Program-made: the position numbers and the translations under genes
Notes under the pieces: model-generated
The model's input: the letters and a program-made list of their open reading frames with translations, nothing else
Database searches by the model: none
What the model was told of the DNA's origin: nothing
In this document: piece after piece, positions 58,836 to 64,000 of the stretch
Position numbering within the stretch: the stretch's first letter is position 1
How the letters are laid out: every line of letters begins with the position of its first letter
Assembly (NCBI RefSeq): GCF_040712315.1
Contig: NC_134018.1
Span: forward strand, 2,558,501-2,622,500
DNA: 64,000 bases
Source: Castanea sativa
Taxonomy: Eukaryota; Streptophyta; Magnoliopsida; Fagales; Fagaceae
Direction: 5' to 3'

Positions 58836-59893
58836 TTAGACTAAGGAGAATAAGATCCTCTTCATCAATAATTTTTTTTCTTACTAATGCATGGCAATCA
58901 ACGAATTCTATTAAAGAGATTTCCTGTATTGTTGGTCTAAAGTTGATGAGTGAGTTGTAGGACTTGAGGACAAGATTGAGATACGTAGCATTTTTCTAGC
59001 TATTCACACATCTTACAAAATTTAGTAAAACGAGCTACCACGGAATGAACTCTAGGTATAATGGCGTATAAGTGTGGAATTGATCCAAGCTAGTTAGTGA
59101 AATTTGTTCTTGTCGATGCCATGTGGGGAAGTCAGGGTTAATTGTGATAAGGTGAAATTAAGATGGACATTTGTTCCATGGACAACATCAATTTAATATT
59201 GAATTTAAAAAAGAAGAAAAAAGAAGAGAAGAATTGATCAAGACTAAAAATGTATATTGTTTGATCAGCTTGATCGATGCAAGGTGACTAGACAAGAGCA
59301 ATAAGAAATGAGGAGGGGGCCATTATTGTCACAAAATAAATATATACATATATATATATATACACACACACACCCACAAAAGATTCGTTAGTTAGGAGTT
59401 AGAAGATTTTAATTTTAGATGTCTCTATTGGACATATCAAGAGGTGCTAATTGAGGTTAGTAGCCACCTTTGGATAGCATCACTTACATTAATGAGCAAG
59501 GTTTGGAATTGAATACAAATAATTTTATTTCAAAATTTCTAGTTTTCTGTTATTTTAATGATTTATGAATATAGAGCTGGGCCAGTTAGCTTACTGTAAT
59601 TGAACTTATTTGACATGTATTTTTGTGTCATCGTGTTTCTAAATAAGTAGGTTGTTGGCTTGAGGCAACGATTCTTTCGTTCTACTGCATCGCTGAGTTC
59701 GTAGGAGATTTTTCTTTTAGTGCACAATAAATTTGTAAAAGCTTTCAAGGAGAGCAGGGATATTGAGGTAAATTTTGAAACAGAGGCAAGTTTTTTGTTT
59801 AACGTCTAAATGTGATTTTATTTCTGTGACATCTAGCATTGAATTGGTTCGTTTGTAGGCAATTGTGGCCAGTGATCAAACAAGGGAGGAGAA
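58836..59893. other. upstream region of the resistance gene
   Basis: AT-rich, no gene. A TATA/(CA)n microsatellite lies at 59340-59376. An unresolved promoter and any untranslated exon of the resistance gene may be here; the ATG at 59894 is preceded by AGGGAGGAGAA. Confidence 0.4.
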
Positions 59894-62743
59894 ATGGCAG
59901 AAAGTGCAGTCAGCCTAGCTATAGAGTATTTGGTCCCGTTGTTAGTTCAGGAAGCTAGATTGTTGAAGGGTATCCACGATGAAGTTGCAAGCATCAAAGG
60001 TGAATTAGAGTTCATTCGATCTTTCCTAAATGATGCAGATGCAAGGGCAGAGAAAGAAGACATGAGCAACGTTGTGAAAACATGGGTAAAACAGCTAAGG
60101 GAAGAAGCTTATCACATAGAAGATGTTATTGATGAATACATACTTCATTTTGCAAAACAAACTCATAGGCAAAGGAGAAGTATCTGTTTTCTCCCAAATG
60201 TTTTTCACTTTACCATGAAACTGAAACCAAGACATGTGATAGCCTCTGAGATTAGAGATGTCAACAAGAAACTCAAGGAAACCAGGGACAAATTTGAAAG
60301 ATATGGCTTCAACACCATAGAGAAAGGTAGACCCATCAATGATGTTGGAGGTGTTTCGTGGCATGACCCTCGACTGAAATCCCTTTTAATTGAGGAAGCA
60401 GAGGTTGTGGGCATTGAGTCTCCCAGAGCTAAATTGACAGAGTTGTTGGTAGAAGGACCGACAAAAAGCATGGTGATTTCAGCAGTTGGCATTGGTGGTC
60501 TTGGCAAGACCACTCTTGTCAAAAAAGTGTATGATAGTGAGAAGGTGACAACACACTTTGATTGTCAGGCTTGGATCACTGTGACTCAATCATACAAGAT
60601 GGAGGATCTATTAAGGGAAATGATAGAGAAATTTTACGAGACAATGATGGAGTGCGCTCCTAAGGAAATTGACACAATGAAAGAGACATCTCTAATGGAA
60701 GAATTGAAGCGGTATTTACGTGAACAGAGATATATAGTAATTCTTGATGATTTATGGGATACAGAATTTTGGGGACATATAAAATGTGCTTTCCCAGAGA
60801 ATGATAAAGGAAGTAGAATAGTAATCACAACTTGAAGTGAGGATGTTGCTCCTTCTGAAAAAGAATCTCCATGTTATTATGTGTACAAACTGCCACCTTT
60901 ACCTTTAGAAAAATCCTTGGAGCTCTTTTACAAGAAGGTGTTCCAACATGAAGGGGGGCATTGTCCTCCAGGTTTTGTTGAGATGTCACGTAGCATAGTT
61001 GAGAGATGTGGAGGGTTGCCACTAGCAATTGTGGCTATAGGCGGTCTTTTATCAACCAAAGAAAAGGTTCAATCTGAGTGGCACAAATTGCGTGATAGTC
61101 TTAGTTTAGAATTCGACATTAATTCATGCCTAAGAAGTATCCCCAGAATTCTATTTCTTAGTTATCATGATCTACCTTACAACCTCAAAGCTTGTTTCCT
61201 ATATTTTGGCATGTTTCCAGAGGATTACTCTATTAATTGTGCAAGACTAATTCGACTTTGGATAGCCGAGGGTTTCATAAAAGAAAAGCAAGGAATAACA
61301 TTGGAAGAGGTTGCACAAGACTACTTGAACAAACTCATTCATAGAAACTTGGTTCAAGTTGAAGGTGTCGATTCTATTGGCAAAACTAGAACTTGTCGAG
61401 TTCATGATATGATGCGTGAAGTAATTCTTTCTAAGTCAGAGGAATTGAGCTTTCGAACTGTTTCATTACAAAACTACTCAAGTTTTGATAAAATTGCTCG
61501 ACACTTATCAATCCAGACGAATGTAAATAATCCTTTAGAGGGTATTACTAGTTCACAACCTCGATCTATTATCATGTTTGAGGAAGATAAATTGCCCAAG
61601 TCTTTGGTTACTGGTTTTTTTGTAAATTTCAAGCTTATGAAAACAATGGATTTTGAAGGTGCTGCAATTGATTACATTCCTAGAGAAGTGGGAAACCTAA
61701 TCCATTTAAGATATTTAAGCTTGAGGGAAACGAAAGTACAAAAGATTCCGAAGTCCATTGGTAAACTTCACAACCTAGAGACTTTGGATTTGAAACGTTC
61801 TCATGTTTCTAAGCTACCAGTAGAGATTAGTGGGCTCCGTAAGCTACGATATCTTGCAGCGTACATTGAAAACCATGAAGTTGAACTCAATATTGAATCT
61901 CGACGAGCAGTGATGATACCAAGTGGCATTGGACAGTTAGAGTCCTTACAAAAGTTGTTTACAGTGGAAGTCCACAGCGCTAGCTTTATTGCAGAATTGG
62001 AAAAGCTGAGGCAATTGAGGAAGTTGGAAATTGCTAAACTGAAGAGAGAAGACGGGATGGCCTTGTGCACCGCATTAGAAAAAATGAGCCACCTTCGGGC
62101 ATTGGATATCAGTTCGACAAGTGAGGAAGAAATTCTTGAATTGCAATCAATGTCTTCTCCTCCGCCCCTCCTACAAACTCTTTGCCTAAATGGACGACTA
62201 GTAAAATTGCCGGAATGGATTCCCAAACTTAAAAATATAGTTAGAATTCAATTATTCTGGTCAAGTTTACTAGATGATCCATTGAAGGTCCTTCAGGATT
62301 TGCCTTGTTTGATGAGTCTTCAGCTTCATGACGGATACAGTGGTGAGCAACTACATTTTGAGGAAGGAGGATTACAGAAACTCAAGGTGCTAGAGCTCAA
62401 AAACTTGGGAGGATTGAATAGTCTGATAATAGATGAAGGTGCCATGCCTCTTCTTGAAGAGTTTGTAATTGGACCCGCCTCACAGTTGAAGGAGGTTCCC
62501 TTCGGCATCAAGCATTTGAAAAGTCTGAAAAGTCTGGAATTTTATGATATGCCAAGGGAATTCGTGCTTAGTCTGCAACCACCCGAAGGCCCTGAGTTTT
62601 GGAAAGTAGAGCATATTCTCTCTGTTGATTTCTGGTATAGGACTCAAGCGGAAAACTACGAAGGGTATGACATTGGTGAGTCAGAATTGTTGGAATATCT
62701 ACGAAATCAAGTCACAGGTACGCCCCAGTGCCCCACCCAGTAA
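59894..62743 (+). pseudogene. CC-NB-LRR (RPM1-like) disease resistance gene with one nonsense codon
   Basis: A single frame of 949 codons encodes a cytosolic immune receptor, interrupted only by TGA at codon 314 (60833-60835). Domains: Rx-type coiled coil (residues 1-130) with EDVID at 76-80; NB-ARC with P-loop GIGGLGKTT 199-207, RNBS-A near 222-234, kinase-2 ILDDLW 283-288, GSRIVITT at 306-313 followed by the stop, GLPL 374-377, RNBS-D CFLYFGMFPEDY 434-445 and VHDMM (MHD position) 503-507; then about 14 leucine-rich repeats to residue 930. In this family Arg follows VITT, so CGA to TGA is the likely lesion. The translated protein would stop inside the NB-ARC domain. The rest shows no frameshift, so the mutation looks recent or is a segregating or assembly variant. 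Confidence 0.9.
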
Positions 62744-64000
62744 ACCATTTAGACCATTACATTTACCTTATTTCCAAAAGTTCTCGAACTTGCAATTGAA
62801 ATTTTATTTTTTTATTTATTTTTTTTAATATCCTTCTGCTACTACATAGCGAAAAATTTAGATAAAATAAATTAGCATAAATGGTTACTGTAACCTTTCG
62901 ATCTTTCCTGTGTTTTCTTCTTTTTCGTACCATTGCTTCTAACTAAATAGTTTGAAACTCGTCAATTAGTCTATATATAGATAAGATTGTGAGTAGCTAC
63001 AAGAAATAATTGAACAAAAATCATTATGGAGAATATATTTGGTGAATCAGTCTCTTATTCTAGTATAGTAATTTGTAACATTATCATGTGATCTTCCTTA
63101 TTATTACAATACTATTGTTGTAGTAATAACAATTTTTTATTTATAGTAATTTGCAACCAACTCTTTTAGTAAAGTTCTCATTCACATTACCAACTTTGTT
63201 TACTTTGATAGGTAAGGAGCCCGAATTAATGCTCAAATTTTACTTGCTAAGAAGCAAAATTTGTAAGCCTGCATTTCCCCTTTCACATATTATTGACTAA
63301 TGTTTTGACCATTTCATTTTTATTTATATCGGTATTGTTATAACTGCTAGGCTTCAAATCCAACATCTCAAAGATTTTCAAGTGCCAGATCATACAAGAA
63401 ACTGCCATTTTCTCAATCAACCAAAGCATCAGCGGTTGGTTCTCCCTTGTATAGCTCATAGCTGCCTTTGTCATTAGGTTGTTGTAATATATTATTGTTT
63501 GACTATATGAAGTGCATGAACCTCTTGAACACATGCCACGCAAAAGAGTGATGTTTAAGTTAAATTGTATTGTTGAGAGTGGTTCAAGTATGTAAAGTAT
63601 TCATTGGTATGCTTGCTTATAAATGTAAGGGCTTTGATGTAGCAAAAGTATTATATTTTTAATGACATTTGCCTATAATTTGTGAAAGAGTAAACCATAT
63701 GTATATGTTTTCTCTATTCATCCAAAGGAAAAACCAAATTAGAAAACTGTAATGAATAAGATTCTTTGTTTGGATTGGGGAAGGTCTTCAACTGTCTTTA
63801 TAGACAAAGATCTTGTATGTTATATGGTGCTGTCATTTCTATTTTGTGTAGATTCTCTTGTTGCTGTGGTGTTGGGGCTGAGATTGTCGCAATTTCTGTT
63901 TTGGTGTTTGGTAGGTGTTGTTTTTTTGTCGTTTTGATTTAGCTTTTGTTGCTTCTTTTGAAACCTCTTCTATTGTGATTCTTCCTTCAATAAATTTGAA
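62744..64000. other. 3-prime region of the resistance gene and intergenic DNA
   Basis: If the GT at 62718 is used as a donor and the AG at 63210-63211 as acceptor, the resistance gene frame continues to a TAA at 63298-63300 (tail about KEPELMLKFYLL). Positions 63340-63540 look like untranslated sequence. Beyond that no gene is recognised; the sequence at 63750-64000 is open over 61 codons but has no known domain. Confidence 0.4.

Noticed and set aside
60833..60835. TGA in the resistance gene as selenocysteine or programmed readthrough
   Set aside because: Plant nuclear genes do not use selenocysteine, and the position is Arg in the family; a nonsense mutation is the simpler reading.
1..64000. 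CRISPR arrays, tRNA or rRNA genes, bacterial-type operons
   Set aside because: I saw none. Tandem repeats present are microsatellites or the 151-bp array of the Gypsy element.

Overview
The window is nuclear DNA from a flowering plant, most likely a woody eudicot. I think Fagaceae (oak-like) is plausible from the style of the resistance gene and retroelements, but that is an inference. The evidence for a plant is AT-rich intergenic DNA, GT-AG introns, a seven-exon terpene synthase, a CC-NB-LRR resistance gene, plant-type Copia and Gypsy retrotransposons with tRNA-Met or TGGCGCC primer sites, Helitrons, and many small inverted-repeat transposons. I saw no bacterial-style operon, CRISPR array, rRNA or tRNA gene.

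Only two full-length host genes are recognisable. At 41351-43809 (+) is an apparently intact sesquiterpene-type (TPS-a) terpene synthase: seven exons, 555 residues, with RRx8W, RDR, DDxxD and NSE/DTE motifs. At 59894-62743 (+) is a CC-NB-LRR resistance gene whose single 949-codon frame is broken by one TGA at codon 314. Weak first-exon-like fragments on the minus strand lie at 2245-2485 and 11460-11582.

Layout. 1-5311: AT-rich intergenic or intronic DNA. 5312-7118: a long inverted repeat (hairpin) with a MITE in its left arm. 7212-11439: a decayed Copia element with perfect TSD. 12024-12661: a hAT-type element. 12945-19620 and 23400-25215: two copies of one segmental duplication. The first copy was enlarged by four insertions (Harbinger-type MITE, Mutator-type MITE, two Helitrons) whose empty sites are preserved in the second copy. 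28853-39899: an 11-kb Tat-like Gypsy element with antisense ORFs and 151-bp tandem repeats. 40-44 kb: the terpene synthase. 44.7-58.8 kb: nested minus-strand retroelements, MITEs and a solo LTR. 59.9-63.3 kb: the resistance gene.

The genes do not form a pathway. The clearest themes are nested insertions that can be ordered in time, and decay of the retroelements by transition-type nonsense mutations at Gln, Arg and Trp codons, as expected from deamination of methylated cytosine. I found no convincing new multi-gene system. The best candidates for a second look are the 1.8-kb hairpin locus, the duplication with four empty-site-verified insertions, the one-nonsense resistance gene, and an LTR flanked by both a polypurine tract and a primer binding site.
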